DNA from: Lepisosteus oculatus
Taxonomy: Eukaryota; Chordata; Actinopteri; Semionotiformes; Lepisosteidae
Reading direction: 5' to 3'
NCBI RefSeq assembly: GCF_040954835.1
Contig: NC_090709.1
Location: 46,828,976-46,892,975, forward strand
Length of the DNA: 64,000 nt
Shown piece by piece: positions 1-12,305 of this stretch. Numbering within the stretch: position 1 is the stretch's first letter; every line of letters starts with the position of its first letter. A model generated the notes under the pieces. That model had not been told where the DNA came from, did no database searches, and saw only the letters and a program-made list of their open reading frames with translations. A program made the position numbers and the translations under genes.

Positions 1-1072
1 GACTAAGTGACTCATATCTCACCTTAATCAACCAATCAGGGACTGGTAGGGCCGAGTAACCCACGTGGGACTCTGATGCCCATGGAACTTTCAGCCAATC
101 AATGAGCTGAAGTTCCTCCAGGTAAAAACAGGCAACACAGAGAGCCTGGAGTTTTCAGATTCAGATTCAACAAGATTCTGTGAGAATTCCAGGGCAGGAC
201 GGCCCAGGAGCAGAAGGCTCCCAACGGCAGGACATTCTCGCAGCGCACCTCCTGACCATCCTGAGACTCAGCCCGGACAACCACAGAACGGCCAGTGTGT
301 CCGAGTGCCAGAACTTTCCTTTGTTCTAAGAGTCTAGAGTTGAGGTTGCCAGAGAGTAACCAGCAGCAGGCCTCGTGAACAGGTCGGAACTGTGGACAGC
401 TGAATTACTATTCAGAACTAGCTCTTCATCAGGAACGAACCGGTCCTCTTCCTGACTTGCTGGGACCCACAGTCATCTTTTCTCCTGTGCACAAACTTTG
501 CTAGTTAAAGCCAACAATGAGCATCAGCAGCGCACCGTCGCAAGCCGCACAGCACAGCCTGGCACCGAGCCAGAGAGCGCGGATTGGACAGCAACAGCCT
601 GCAACTGTTTCTTTGAGTCCGCAGGAGATCTGAATCCCCAGAGATTGGATGAGTATTCAACTTCAATGCATTACAGCTCGAGAATTCAATTGTTATCCCA
701 ACCAGTTGATATCAATTTAATTCCTAAGAGTTATGTACTTGTTTGAGTATCTAATGTAGAAGTTGTAACCAAGTTCACTTTACGAAACGGTCTTAATGAA
801 TGATATACTGAACGTATGTCCTCTTGATATGTGTAACACTTTGTAACTGATTGAATATATATCTTTTGTATTCTGATAACCCTCTCGATAAGATCTGTTA
901 GGTTTATATGCATATTCTATGTATTAATAAATGTATCCTTGTGTATTAGTACCTGTGTGTGCGCGTTGTTTGAGTTATGTCGCATGGTTGGATTCTAAAG
1001 CCATCAAAAGAATCAACTTTGTGATTTACTGCTACAATTAATAGTTGTCTCAGTAAATGCCCAAACCCTACA
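1..1072 (+). mobile_element. LTR of the TGTAG/CTACA family, left edge outside window
   Basis: This is a diverged LTR in plus orientation. It ends in CTACA at 1072, and its last 40 bases mirror the start of the LTRs at 14459, 56185 and 62990. Its beginning matches the interior of the plus-oriented LTR at 26165. An AATAAA at about 925 sits where the R-region polyadenylation signal is expected. It is more diverged than the other copies, so it is an older insertion or a different subfamily. No internal retroelement genes adjoin it at 1073, so it is solo or truncated. The small open frames inside it are not credible genes. Confidence 0.75.
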
Positions 1073-1631
1073 GAACTGGTGCCTTCAGAGAGCCACTATG
1101 ATTACCTATTTGGCGTCCCTAAACCGGTTTTCTCTACACCTTTCACATGCTCATAAAAGAGATTGATTTAGGAACCTAAACATATTACCGTATGCAAACT
1201 GTACTGTATACAGTATGTATATGTATATTTAATGTCTTAACTGTGCCCTTTAAGTATTGAATATTTATATGGAATTTTACCACTGAAGGGAAATCTTAGT
1301 GCCTGAGCATAAAAAGAATAGGAGCATACTGCAACGCGTGTGAAGGCCATAAACTATATTAATTTTGGAACTTAAACATACAGTATATGGCTGGTTTCGG
1401 TACTTTAAAGAAAACATACACACCAGTATTCCATTTCTCCCTAAACATTTTAAGCATCGAAGTCTTTAACTAACGTGATACCGGAGTCAACAAGCATACT
1501 TTTAGAATTCAATTAAAAGGGAATATAATATGGAATCGCGTATCTCAAGAAATTAATAACGATATGATTATAGTCGTGTACTGCGACAGGGCTGTGTAGG
1601 GCTGTTTCGCCTCTCTCTTCATGCGACTTCC

Positions 1632-1705
1632 TTTGTAGCCCACTGGTCTACGTGCCCGATGACCAACTCACGGGTTGTGTGTTCAAATCCAGCTGGTGCT
1701 GGACT
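1632..1705 (+). repeat. tRNA-like (Pol III promoter-type) unit, copy a
   Basis: The unit has an A-box-like GTAGCCCACTGG followed about 35 bases later by a B-box-like GTGTTCAAATCC. It resembles a tRNA gene but has no clean cloverleaf or anticodon I can assign. Three related copies are at 23054 (+), 24661 (-) and 34531 (-). All four sit in the same surrounding repeat, so they moved with that repeat. A tRNA-derived SINE head or an old tRNA pseudogene are both possible. Confidence 0.5.
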
Positions 1706-3020
1706 TTTCTTTTAACAAACATTTCTTTGAAAAAATAGAATAGCAATATTATGGACAATCAATTGACTTTTATATTTCAAAATATCACAACATGATCGAT
1801 TCTAAGTCATTTTTGATAACAATGAATAGTCACCTTCTTCCCTTCTGACAACGGTCCCTGCTTCTGCTTCCTGCTTCTATTGTGTGTGTGTGTAATAGAG
1901 TAAATTTTTATAGAGAAATGGAGGCTGGAGAGTATGCGTTACAATATAAACATTTATATTTATTTAAATCGTGTTTTGATTTAAATCGCAAACGCATGTT
2001 TAATTATATGTGTTTTTTTAATCATAATCAGGCTAATGCAACATAAATTGATACAGTATCTTTGTCTTCTAAGTATCTTAATAAACTTTCAGCATAGCTT
2101 TCTACCCATTTAGATTTATTTTTCTTGGGATTTTGGGATCAAACGTGGAAGGATTAGATTGTAATCGTTTTTATTTTTCAAATACGTTTTAGAAAAGTGT
2201 AATCTATACCTGCCCAGACTGTACGCCTTCCTAAACTCCACCCTGACCACTTTCACTCCTGTCCTGCTCTTCCCCGCGCACCCCAGCCGGGCGCTCTTCG
2301 GCCTCTGCCCGGGACGAATGTATATTTTGATCTTTACACCTGGCGTGGCACCGAGGGAGCGTCTGCATTTATAACTTAGTTCTTAAAATTAGTCAAGCAA
2401 TATGAAGCATCTCCTTTTACTTTTAAGTCCCTTAAATACATTGAGCACAGCTTTCTCACCACTTAAGATTACTTTTTGATACCATCCTTACACAAAGCAG
2501 GAACTTTCCGATGACATACAGTACAAGTGGAAAGATTACAGATTTTAATCGTCTTTAATTTTGTTACGTTATACGTTTTAGGAACATTTCATCTAAACAA
2601 ACACCACAAAACTATTCTCGATTGTATTTCTGAATGTTATGTTACATCTACAGTAGTTCACTGCTTTAAATACATCGAATTAAGAAAGTTAGATGTAGCA
2701 CTTTAGATCTTTTTTTCTGAACCAGGGAAAATCTGATCATGTTTCTCTATAACAATAATAAAAAACATTATTTTACATATCACCTTTAAAAGTGGCATCT
2801 TAAAGCAAAAAAGAAGATGGGGAAAAACAGTTAAAAGGGACCAAAGTAAATACCAGACAAACGCAAACGCGTTTTTAATAGAAATGCTTTTATTCATTCA
2901 GCAGAGAGTGAGAGGGACATCCAGCAGAGAGAGACACACACACAGGTTTTCATTGACAAACGTAATTGTTTTTATACATTCCTCTTGTCTAACAGGAATG
3001 TTTTGTTTGTGCACAGACTG

Positions 3021-4092
3021 TTAGACGAGAGGAAAAGAGCACCTCCTTCTACGAAGCATTTCGTTGATCCGATCACGAATTATTTTCCAGTCGCACAAAG
3101 TAAGGGTTGAGAATCTCCGATTCACCATGCTACTAATGGTTTCCCGGAGATTGCAAGGCAAGGCACTTTTGCCTCTGGACCCATCAAAATTTACAGACGT
3201 GGTCCACCCCCAGTAAATTTCAAAAGTCACAAGATTTCGAAACATGAGGGTGGCGTAGCGGTCGGCTCTTGTTTTCCAGTCTATGCCGATGCACTGCAAG
3301 TACAACCCTCCTTCCATCTCCTGAGTGATGGGTAGCAGTTGGACATCTGGGAGAATTATTTTTCCCACTGGCGTCTGTGACTTCTGCTGTGCTTCCTGGG
3401 GGGAGATAGATGACGGGGACAGCATCAACCAATTCCCATGCGGTGGTGAACGGAGAGGCCGGGATGGAGTGTACTGAGGCGGTGTGTGCTCTGCGGGGGG
3501 CAGAGCTTCCGCCAGGAATTGCAACCTGCGCGGCGGGGAGAGGCACTTTTCGAGAGACAGCTGCTCAACTGTTTGACTGCTGGAACATACTGTCTCCTTC
3601 CTCTGCATTTTCAGGAGTGTCTCTAGCCTCCCAGTCCTCCCCAGTAATGCATCGTACTGCTCCCGCTGCTGCCGAATTGTCTCCACACAGGTGCTGCTTC
3701 TACAGGTTGGCACCCTGGCCAGTGGCCGAGAGCAGAGACCCACGGCCTGTGGCAAAATAACATAATTCATGTAAGAAATAAAGTCACAGAGTAGTATTCA
3801 TCAGTCGCGGAACAGAAGTCAAAATAAACTTTTCTTTTTTTCCGTCTTACCGCTTTCTTTTTTACTGTCCTGGTGGTAGATCGTTTCGCCCGTGCGGTGT
3901 TTTCTTGAAGAACAGGCTACAAAGAAATAATTATAATTGAATTTAAAATTCAAAACGGCAATAATACCTTGTAATATACGCTGTAATAACGTATTTCAGA
4001 TGAAGTCTGCTGTATTTGCTTACCCTTCGCTCTTTGGAAGCTGGGGCGGCAGAAGCACCCCGTCTCTTCCCGTAAAAGGTCTTGGTCTCCAT
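3021..4092 (-). CDS. BEN-like-domain protein, three exons, copy 1
   Basis: The exons on the minus strand are 4092-4024, 3916-3851 and 3746-3021, giving a predicted protein of about 286 residues. Both introns have GT-AG borders and phase 0. The N-terminus is short and basic (METKTFYGKRRG, then a Lys/Arg-rich stretch). The middle is Pro/Ser-rich. The C-terminal ~75 residues have the spacing of a BEN DNA-binding domain: RYATLMFRNLV, DGSRGKSALP, then W-x2-IRDRINEMLRRRR. BEN domains bind DNA and recruit chromatin factors, and they occur in some viral and transposon proteins. No transposase motif is seen. The same three-exon gene is intact in the inverted copy at 32148-33219. The start is the first ATG, followed by a good splice donor. 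Assignment to the BEN family rests on pattern only. Confidence 0.65.
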
Positions 4093-4349
4093 ACTGTACT
4101 GTGGTCGCTGTAGTGCAGGTTCGCAGTTTTTTTTGTGATGGGAGCTCACCCAATCCCTTTGTGTATTTATTCTATATTCACATGTACGGCTAGAATGTTC
4201 ATTGTCTTCCAATGAAAGGCGGGTGCCTCTTGCCGAAGTCGGGAGACATTAGAGGCTTGCCACACCCGGACTGTTAAACCAACGCATTAGCACTTCAAAC
4301 CCCATTGAGGAGCCGGGCGCAATAATTGTTTTGTCCCTTGATTTACTGA

Positions 4350-4560
4350 TCTGCATTAATTATGGAAATCGAGTTCCTGCTCTTTGCAGACGACCTGGTC
4401 CCTCTGTCGCCCATAGAACAGAGGCTGCGCCAGAACCTGGCGCTGCTGGAGCACTACTGTCAGACCTGGGCGCCGACAGTCAATCTGGACAAGACCAGAG
4501 TTATGGTTTTCCAGAAAAAAAGCCAGACCTCAGGGAAACAGGTACAAATTCACACTTAAC
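4350..4560 (+). pseudogene. LINE reverse transcriptase fragment
   Basis: About 65 residues match the catalytic core of a non-LTR retrotransposon reverse transcriptase: FLLFADDLV (the YADD-box equivalent) and VNLDKTRVMVFQKK downstream. The rest of the polymerase and the endonuclease are absent, so this is a dead scrap. It lies just 5' of the BEN-like gene in opposite orientation. The same scrap is in the inverted copy at 31681-31880, so it was there before the module duplicated. Confidence 0.7.
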
Positions 4561-5367
4561 AACACATTAACACCAAACAACATTTGTATTATATTCCCTA
4601 TTAATCAAACTCTACTCTACACAGAGAGGGGCTTGTCCCCTCCTCCCGCCCCTCTCTGTGTACAGTAGAGCCTCCTGTCCAGCCAGCACATGTCCACAGA
4701 CATTCACAACAGCGACATATCATAAAACGTTTGCACATATAGTTAAATTATTAGTTGTTTTTCAGGAAGTTAAAAAAAAAACACTTGAAATACTTATCCA
4801 GTCTCTCGAAATAAAGGTATTTTTCAAGCAATGCAACAAACGTCTGGCAATGTGTTTTTTTTAATCCAACATTGACAGCCACATCTTAAATCTTGCCAGT
4901 CAGCTCTTTTTTCTCTATTTGAATTGTGGCTTACACTTCGCACGACTTTAAAAGCTAGAAAGACAGGTTTCAATTCACATTAGCTGGCGAGCCTTGTTAA
5001 CAAAAAAACAGACAATACACAGGGAGGGGGAGGTCAAGCCAGAGAGAGAGTTTTTTACCCTCTGTCTAAAAACCCAAATAACCCGGGGCTGAGACTCTGG
5101 GGGGATCATTGCGTTCTTTTTTCTTTTTTTCAGCATGGAATAAACCTGTTACTTGATTCATATGGATGCCTGGTTCCGCCGGGGATTCAAAACATTTTTT
5201 ATTTTTTTTTAATCGGGTATCAAAGGGAATAGCAGTATAACCCTGTTCATGCACAAACAGTGGCATGTTACATTATTGATTTGGGTGTCTCCTCTTGCCA
5301 GAAAGCTCTAAATTGCATTTTGAGCGTGGTTTTTGACTTTTTTTAAATTGCATTTTGAATGCGGACA

Positions 5368-7514
5368 GCACATACAAGGGTTAATTGCACAATGAACTGC
5401 GCCAAGAAATTTAAAATATTCTTCTTTAGGTGTGATACAGTCTTTTAATACAGTCTTTGCTGTGCTCTTGAGGGTCCTTGTGGTATTTCGAGCTTTGGTT
5501 GAATGATAATTGTCGGAGTTTAAAGTGTCGCAGTTTATTTATGGGTTGCAATTTAGAAAAAGTCAAAAACCCGCACTCAAAATGCAATTTAGAGCTTTGA
5601 ATCAATTTGAATCCCTGGTGGAACACATTCCATAAGAATCAGCGCTTTTAAAGGTGGCTTCTCAAAACGCTTTACAGGATAAAAACAACAAGAACAGCAA
5701 CAACAACAATATTGTATTTCATTGCAAACCAAGTAATAACTTAACTATATGTGCAAACGTTTCATATGTCGCTGTTGTGAATGTCTGTGGAGTGTACTGT
5801 ATCTTATTTGCCTTACGTCCTGGTTATCTCACTCGCCCTCCCCCCCCTCTCTCCCTCAATTCAATTCAATTCAAGGTGTTTTATTAGCATGACAGATGGG
5901 TACAATCAGTGTCGGGTATTTACTTTGCTTTAAAATTCCACTTTTAAAGGTGATATATAAAATTTTAACTAAAATAAATCAATGAAATCGCTTTAACATT
6001 CGATTAGAAGACAATGAATGTATTCTAGCCCTAAATGAATTAATAGCAAACATGGTTTATGTAAAAGACATTTTTCCAAGAAAGTTTATAATAATACGAT
6101 CTATAGTTGAAATCTGAGCCTAAATATAAAGAAAAAGCATTTTCAGAGAGCAATCACGCTGTGTTTATGTAGAAAAAGCGATTAGGTTTATGAGCAATCT
6201 AATTACCTATTTGCTTAAAACGCTATATAAAATAAAGTTTATTTAAAGATGAATGATAAGTGTCGCAGTTTAAATAATTTTTGTAGTAGGGCTTGGACAG
6301 ATTCCAAGTGCATTTTTGCAATTTACGTTGCATTGTCCAATGTGCTGCTGTAATACAGTTTAGAATACAGTAAGTCTAAACTGTATCAGCTTTATTTATG
6401 GGTTGCAATTTAGAAAAAGTCATAAACCGCACTCAAAATGCAATTTAGAGCTTTCTGGCATGAGGAGACACCCAAATTAATAATGTAACATGCCACTGTT
6501 TGTGCATGAACAAAGTTATACTGCAATTTCCCTTAGATACGCGATTAAAAAAAAATAATTTTTTGAATCCCCGGCGGAACACATTCCATAAGAATCAGCG
6601 CTTTTATACAGTATATTGCCTTTAAATACATATATTTAAACACGCATTTACAGTTTAAATCAAAACGCGATTCAAATCAATATAAATGTTTATTTTGTAA
6701 CGTATAGGTGACTATTCATTGTTAATAAAAATACTTAAATTCGATCATGTTGTGATATTTAGAAATATAAATTTGTTTGGTGCGAGTGAGGTTTTATTTA
6801 ATCTCTGACCAAGGGAAACGTTTCATTTTTTCAAAGAAATATTTGTTAAAAAATAAAGTCATAGTTACATGGGAATCAGGAAACTAACCCACAGCACCAC
6901 CAGCACAGTCACATGCTGAGGGCTGAAAAAGCACTACAGAAAAATTATCAACAGACAATGTACAGATTTGATAAAGCTATAAAATAATGTAATTAGGCAC
7001 AGAACAAGTTTACAGCACAGTACAATAATAAATGCTGACCATGACTTTAGAAGCATAAATTACCTTACACTCAATTTAAACACAGGCTGGCTTTAGCCCT
7101 CTAAGCTGGTTCATACAGAAATGTAGAGAACCAGGCTCAGAACACACAGCTTCATTAGCAAATACATATGCAGGACAACTGGAGAAGACGTTTTACAGTG
7201 GATGGATTTTTAGAAACATCCTATCAGTGACATCACTGAAGTCAACTCCTAGGTAACTCTCGTGTGGATAGTTTCACAAGAATCAGACAAAGGTTTAAGC
7301 ATCGCTTGTTCTAGATAAAACTGCAAAAAAAAAAACAACAACCCATAATGTACTTCTTTGCGGCTCTGTTTGCCCAAATCATATATTCACAACGTGAAAT
7401 TAGAAAATAATATTACGTAACCAAAATCCGCAATATGGAAACAGAACCTGTGCAATTGTTCACAGGTGATGTACTCGTAACATTTTTACAAGACGAACTA
7501 CAACGTTTAAAAAA
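5368..7514. other. A/T-rich repeat-derived spacer without genes
   Basis: No gene is supported. Short segments are repeated elsewhere. 5368-5540 recurs at about 27715-27900. A segment with the phrase GAAAGCTCTAAATTGCATTTTGAG occurs in both orientations near 5300, 5580, 6430, 27970 and 30850. A C-run followed by CAATTCAATTCAATTCAA lies near 5838-5873. I see no tRNA or transposase here. Confidence 0.5.
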
Positions 7515-9560
7515 TCTCTAATCAATCCACGGCGATATAGTTAAAGCAGAGTCCCCGCACAAAACGAAACTAAAACACCATGGGCATACCGTTTCGCGCT
7601 TCTTATCAGATGCTCAAAAGTAATTTGACCGTATGAAATGCATAATATAAACCTAGAAACATATACGTGAGCAGTATTTACGTAGTATCAGTGTCAAGAC
7701 ATACCTCTCAAATACTGTAAATCAAGTTAAAAATATCTCAAGACCGATTCTGGTCATAATGAAACCATGTTTCGTGTATGTTTTCTTTAAAGTACCGAGA
7801 CCAGCCATATACTGTATGTTTATGTTCCAAAATTAATATTGTTTATGGCCTTCACACGCCTTACAGTATGCTCCTATTCTTTTTATGCTCAGCTATTAAG
7901 ATTTCCCTTCAGTGGTAAAATTCCATATGAATATTCAATACTACAACGGGCACAGTAAAGACGTTTACAATAAATTTTTCTACGACAGACCAACAGACCA
8001 AGAGTGCCCCTGTCGGTCAACCAATCACGTACCGCGGTACCCCGCGTCATCTTGCGTCATATTCCGCCAAAATGCGCGACGCCGTAGCCAATTACCTCCG
8101 GTACGTGTCTGTACCTGGTACTTTGAATGGCTGCATCTGTATAAATTGAATTGTTCTATTTTTCAGGCTTGCATATCATATTTCAGTTAAACCTTTTCTT
8201 CTATAGTAATTTCATTTGATATTAAAATTAGTCCTGATTTAAGAATTTTATAATAAGTTTCAGTTTCAGTTTAATCATGCCCAGAAGCTACCAAAACTGG
8301 TAACGTTCACATAATGTGTAATGCAAAAGCAGCAGTTGGGGTGGGAAACAAAAGGCATTTCTTGGTATGAATCCTAAAACTTCATAGATGGCGTTCTAGG
8401 ACTTCTCGCTTCAGATAAAGCTGTCAATACATCACAGATTTCTACTCAATCAATATAAGCAGTGTTATCACCACCGAACGCTTAATATAGATCCTGGCAA
8501 TAATTCATGAGTTGTTTGTTAGAAAATTGTTTATGGTTTTTTTTAAACATATTTTCAATACCAGACAAAAAGTCGAAAGTTTCAATTTCATGCAACTGAT
8601 GAAATCTCTCTTCGATGGAAGTTATAAGTACAGTACATCCAAAATACTGCGGAATCAATCAAATTTACATGTTTCTTGTGGATCCAGAAGATCATTTTGA
8701 GAATCAAAACATGCCTGTCTTTTCTTTTTTCAAGGACAAAGGAGTAGCAGCAGGAGTAGAAGTAATGGCAAGAACGTGTTTAGAGTTCAGCACTTCTCAT
8801 TTCTAATGCAGAGCCATCGACTCAGAAAGCACCGCCCGCGATAAAAGAAATTGCAGAATTGGTCTGTTCATGCTGCCTACACGCTTTGAATTGCTGGCAT
8901 TTTCTGCAAGCGTTCCTTTTTGAGGGTTCATGAAATTCCTCACATTTGAGCCAACACTAAAATATTTCATTCGGGGTCGCCTAATTCATAGTACAAACCG
9001 CATCTACAGGGGAATGCTGCACATGAAGCCGTTTGTTATTCTGTTGTGAGGTGTGAGGGGCGGAATGCAAATCCAGTTGGTGAATAGAAAATGAAACAGG
9101 AGTCACTTCTTGAGCAACGAATTCCAAAAAGTATGAAAACCTGTGCATTTTAACAGTGCAGAATACTCACAAATTTCACTGAATTGCTTGCTTTCTTCTG
9201 CTGCTTTTATATTTCAGTCATTCACTGTCAGCTAGCACTGGAACAATTCAAGAGAGGTAAAAATGGAAGCTGTCAGGAGTGGGATTTGAACCCACACCTC
9301 CATTTGGAGACCAGAACACCCGAGCCAGCTGGAAAGACATATGTCTTTGAATCTGGCGCCTTAGACTACTCGGCCACCCTGACAAGCAAGAGCAAGTGAT
9401 GTGCTGAATGCACCAGTAGTTGACTAAACTGAGTTTCTTCCCTGAAATGATTTGCTTGCGAAGAGCCAATTTGCCTTGAATGGATCTTGGAAATCAAATA
9501 TACGGATGGATTGTTATTCGGTTGTGAGTTTTGAGGGGCGTATTATAAATTGAGTTGGTG
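7515..9560 (+). repeat. Direct segmental duplication, copy A1 (left part)
   Basis: This segment is nearly identical to 28053-30100. It contains a right-hand 18-bp terminus (ending 8139), an A/T-rich stretch and the tRNA-Leu(CAA) gene. Part of it (8140-8720) is also present in diverged form at 16660-17190. The open frames at 7912-8190 and 8512-8806 are preserved between duplicates but match no family I know and carry no domain signature, so I do not call them genes. Confidence 0.8.
9271..9383 (-). tRNA. tRNA-Leu(CAA) with intron, copy 1
   Basis: The minus-strand sequence begins GTCAGGGTGGCCGAGTAG and ends in TCAAATCCCACTCCTGACA. The 7-bp acceptor stem pairs, and the long variable arm typical of leucine tRNA is present. 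Anticodon CAA is followed by an intron of about 28 bases, as is usual for vertebrate tRNA-Leu(CAA). The duplicate at 29820 differs at a few bases. This copy has A for C in the D-arm motif, so it may be slightly decayed. Confidence 0.85.
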
Positions 9561-9640
9561 AAAAGGCACTTTTTGTTAGTCTGTCGGGAGGCTGCACAAG
9601 GTGTTTAGAGGGAGAACTTCTTAAAGGCAGGCTCCATAGG
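9541..9640 (+). repeat. ~100-bp direct repeat, left member
   Basis: The block from TATTATAAATTGAGTTGGTG to GGGAGAACTTCT recurs at about 13450-13550. In the second duplicate only one copy exists (30090-30180), and the 3.9 kb between the two repeats is absent there. This is the pattern left by recombination between direct repeats. Confidence 0.75.
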
Positions 9641-10046
9641 TAATGATCACATTTTCTTGCATGCTAATCAAAAGAAATATTAAGAAACTTTTCCCGATAT
9701 CAGTTTTTTACAAAAGTAAAGGCACACGGCACATGTGTGCCACATCACGTCCGAGTTTAGTGACAACTACCTCAGAGATTGTAAGCTGGGTAGTTTCAGA
9801 TTAGATCACTTTTTTTATCAAAGGTTCAAGCAAACCCGAATACTTTTGCAAGAGACATTTCAGAATCCCAGTCAAATCCAGTACGATTGCTGGATCCTTC
9901 GAATTCGACTGAACTATAGCACAGATCTGCAGTCCACCATTAGAATACTGTGGGTGTGTTGTATAAGCCATACCGCCCAAAATAGTTCTAAAACAGGAGA
10001 TGCATCCTCGTTTCGGAATGTGGTATAAAGTGAAATGGTCTTGGAA

Positions 10047-10615
10047 GAGTCCTACGTTTGAACAGTTCAAAATAGACGTAAAGGGGTATTTACGGACTCT
10101 TTCGAAATGTAAGAACAAGCTGTGCGGACCTTATCTTTATTTACGTCGTGTAAATGTTTTACATAAAGTGTAATTGTATTATAGCATGTGCCCCTGACGA
10201 TTTTCTTGATACGTTATATGTGCTCTTGTTTGTATTGTATGTAGTTTTGTTGTTCAAATAAAACGTAAAAGACACAACTTTCCGGATGCGGCTGCTGTAA
10301 AAATAAAATGACATCAAGGGCGCTGTACGCAGAGGTGTGAAGCCTGTTTCATAGAAGAACTATATCCAGAGGTGTTAAAGAAGTCGAGATCTCAGTACGA
10401 GAATGGCAGCATCTCAAAAAAAGCAGGTGCAGTTCGTTACACAGTCGTAATGCCACTAAGTCTGACCAGAAGAGCGAAAGCCACCTGGCTTTCTCTGAGC
10501 AAGTAATGGGACAAAGAGACACAGTACAGTGGTAACTGTGGTTGAACAGTGGAAAGTGCTGGGTTAAGGCTCCAGCCCCTTCAGGGGCTTGGGTTTGAAT
10601 CTCACCTTGTTAGGT
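10047..10615 (+). repeat. Module with tRNA-Leu-like pseudogene, copy 1
   Basis: This is a ~550-bp module repeated directly at 11750-12305 and partly inverted at 17590-17921. Recognisable points are the phrase TTGAACAGTTCAAAATAGACG, a run ending ATAAAACGTAAAAG, the segment TTCCGGATGCGGCTGCTG, and a tRNA-Leu(AAG)-like end. No protein gene is supported in it. Confidence 0.7.
10531..10612 (+). tRNA. tRNA-Leu(AAG)-like pseudogene 1
   Basis: The anticodon arm CTGGG-TTAAGGC-TCCAG gives anticodon AAG. A leucine-type variable arm (CCCTTCAGGGG) and a B box GGGTTTGAATC follow. The acceptor stem (GGTAACT against the 3' side) and D-arm are degraded, so function is doubtful. Confidence 0.6.
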
Positions 10616-10619
10616 GCTT

Positions 10620-11745
10620 CTGTTCAGACCCCTTCCAACTGACTTCAAAAGGGAGGGAGCTGCTTTTTGGCAGTCTCTCGAGAAACTAAGCAAAGTGTTT
10701 AAAGATACTTTGTCAGCTTGACATCAAGGCAAAAAACAAAAACTTTCTTGCGTCCACTCAAACCAAATGCGGTTTGCCACCTTTTGCGTTATGCAGGGAA
10801 TGACGTCTGCCGAGATTACTTTTGAGTCAATGCAAATCATAGTGTGCCCTCCATTTTAATGTTGGTTGTGCTGGCGTGCTGCTTCTGTCTGTGAAACTTT
10901 ATGCAATCAAGGCATTTAATGTTTTTTTTAAATAACTGAAAAAAAGTACTATTTTTTTTCTTAAATATTGATGGTTTAAAAACTTATTTAATGTGAAACG
11001 GTCATTATGATTGTAAAACGGTCAAAATGTTAGTCAAGAAATCAGTAATGTGAGGAAAGGTGAATTGTGGGAGCCTCTTGACTCCCTGTGTCGTGTTGTG
11101 TTTCTCTCTCATTCTACTTGGAGTGGTGCCGTCACTTCTGGATAAAGTCTGTCTTGGGTCATTCCGAACAAGTCAGGTATGACTGTGCTTCACCACAAGA
11201 AGAGACACCTCACTTGCAAGGATCCCAACAGTATATTTCCCCTTTCAGAGCCCATGGGAGTGAATTTCATACACAATTAAAAAAGCCTAATTTTATTTAG
11301 AGGCTTCAGACACTTTTTTAATTAAAAAAGTGACCTGAAACGCCTTAGCTATCAGGTTTGCTAGAACCTGTAATAATAAAGTGGTCTCAAACTTTCATTG
11401 TCTGATGTAGCTGTCTCTAAAGTTGGACATGATGTTTTGGAGATGCTGAGAAGAACTCAACTACATGGTGAGAAGTCTGGGTTCAGCACCAGCAGATGGT
11501 GAAGAACTCTTAGCTGACCTGAACCTAATTTGAACTCACAACTTTCTGAGCTAGAATCAGCTACATTACCACTGTTCCAGACCCTATAGTCTTCTTTAGC
11601 TCCCCAAAGGAGAAAAATCAGTGTCCCAAAAAAAGTGCTTCCCAAAATGTCTTTAACAGAAAGGAAAATTTAGACAGGCTTCCATTTCTGCATTAAGAAC
11701 TGTTTGTGCTGTCCTGTAATTGAGGAAATAAACCACCTAAATCAG
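10620..11745. other. Spacer between the two tRNA-Leu modules, no gene seen
   Basis: No gene is supported. The stretch contains short open frames without family resemblance and A/T-rich DNA. Confidence 0.4.
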
Positions 11746-11749
11746 CAAA

Positions 11750-12305
11750 GAGTTCTATGTTTGAATAGTTCTAAATAGACGTAAATGGATATTTACAGAG
11801 TCTTTCGAAATGTAGGAACATGAAAGCTGTGTGGACCTTGTTTTTATTTACTTTGTTTAATCTTTTTTCCATAAAGTCTAATTGAATTATTTATGTGCCC
11901 CTCACGAGTCTATTAATACGTTATATGTGCTCTTGTTTATATTGAATCTATTTTGTTGTTCAAATAAAAAGTAAAACAAAAAAAAATTCCGGATGGGTGC
12001 TGCTATAGAAATAAAACGACATCATGGGTGCTGTATGCAGAGGTCTGTAGCCTGCTCCACAGAAGAACTTTATCCAGAGGTGTTTAAGAATTCGAGATCT
12101 CACCATGAGAGGGGAAGCATCTCAGAAAAAGCAGGTGCAGTCGGTTCCACGGTCATAACGCCACTGTCGGACAAGAGCAAAAGCCACCCAGCTTCCTCCG
12201 GGCAAGTAATGAGACAAAGAGACAGGACACAGTGGTTAGTGGTCTAAGGTGCTGGATTAAGGCTCCAGTCTCGTTGGAGGTGTGTGTTTATATCCCACTG
12301 CTGCT
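11750..12305 (+). repeat. Module with tRNA-Leu-like pseudogene, copy 2
   Basis: This is a direct copy of 10047-10615, diverged by substitutions and small indels throughout. The module order (spacer, TTCCGGATG segment, tRNA-like end) is preserved. Confidence 0.7.
12225..12305 (+). tRNA. tRNA-Leu(AAG)-like pseudogene 2
   Basis: GGTCTAAGGTGCTGGATTAAGG keeps the leucine D-arm end and anticodon AAG. The B box is damaged (GTGTTTATATCC instead of GGTTCGAATCC) and the 5' acceptor strand is changed, so it is probably inactive. Confidence 0.6.

Larger units (their letters stand above)
1190..5400 (-). repeat. ~4 kb module, inverted copy 1 (carries BEN-like gene)
   Basis: This stretch is the reverse complement of about 30820-34990, with high similarity throughout by eye. 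It includes the tRNA-like unit, the three-exon BEN-like gene, the LINE scrap and the flanking A/T-rich DNA. The terminus present on the other copy (18-bp end at 35161) is missing here: similarity stops near 1190, next to the LTR. The copies differ by scattered substitutions and small indels. The non-genic parts (1190-1630, 1710-3000, 4570-5400) hold no other feature I can support. Confidence 0.8.

Noticed and set aside
7912-8806. Small frames preserved between the direct duplicates (also 28458-29352 and 13802-14065 against 30436-30702)
   Set aside because: Preservation is explained by recent duplication; no domain, and one frame crosses a transposon terminus.
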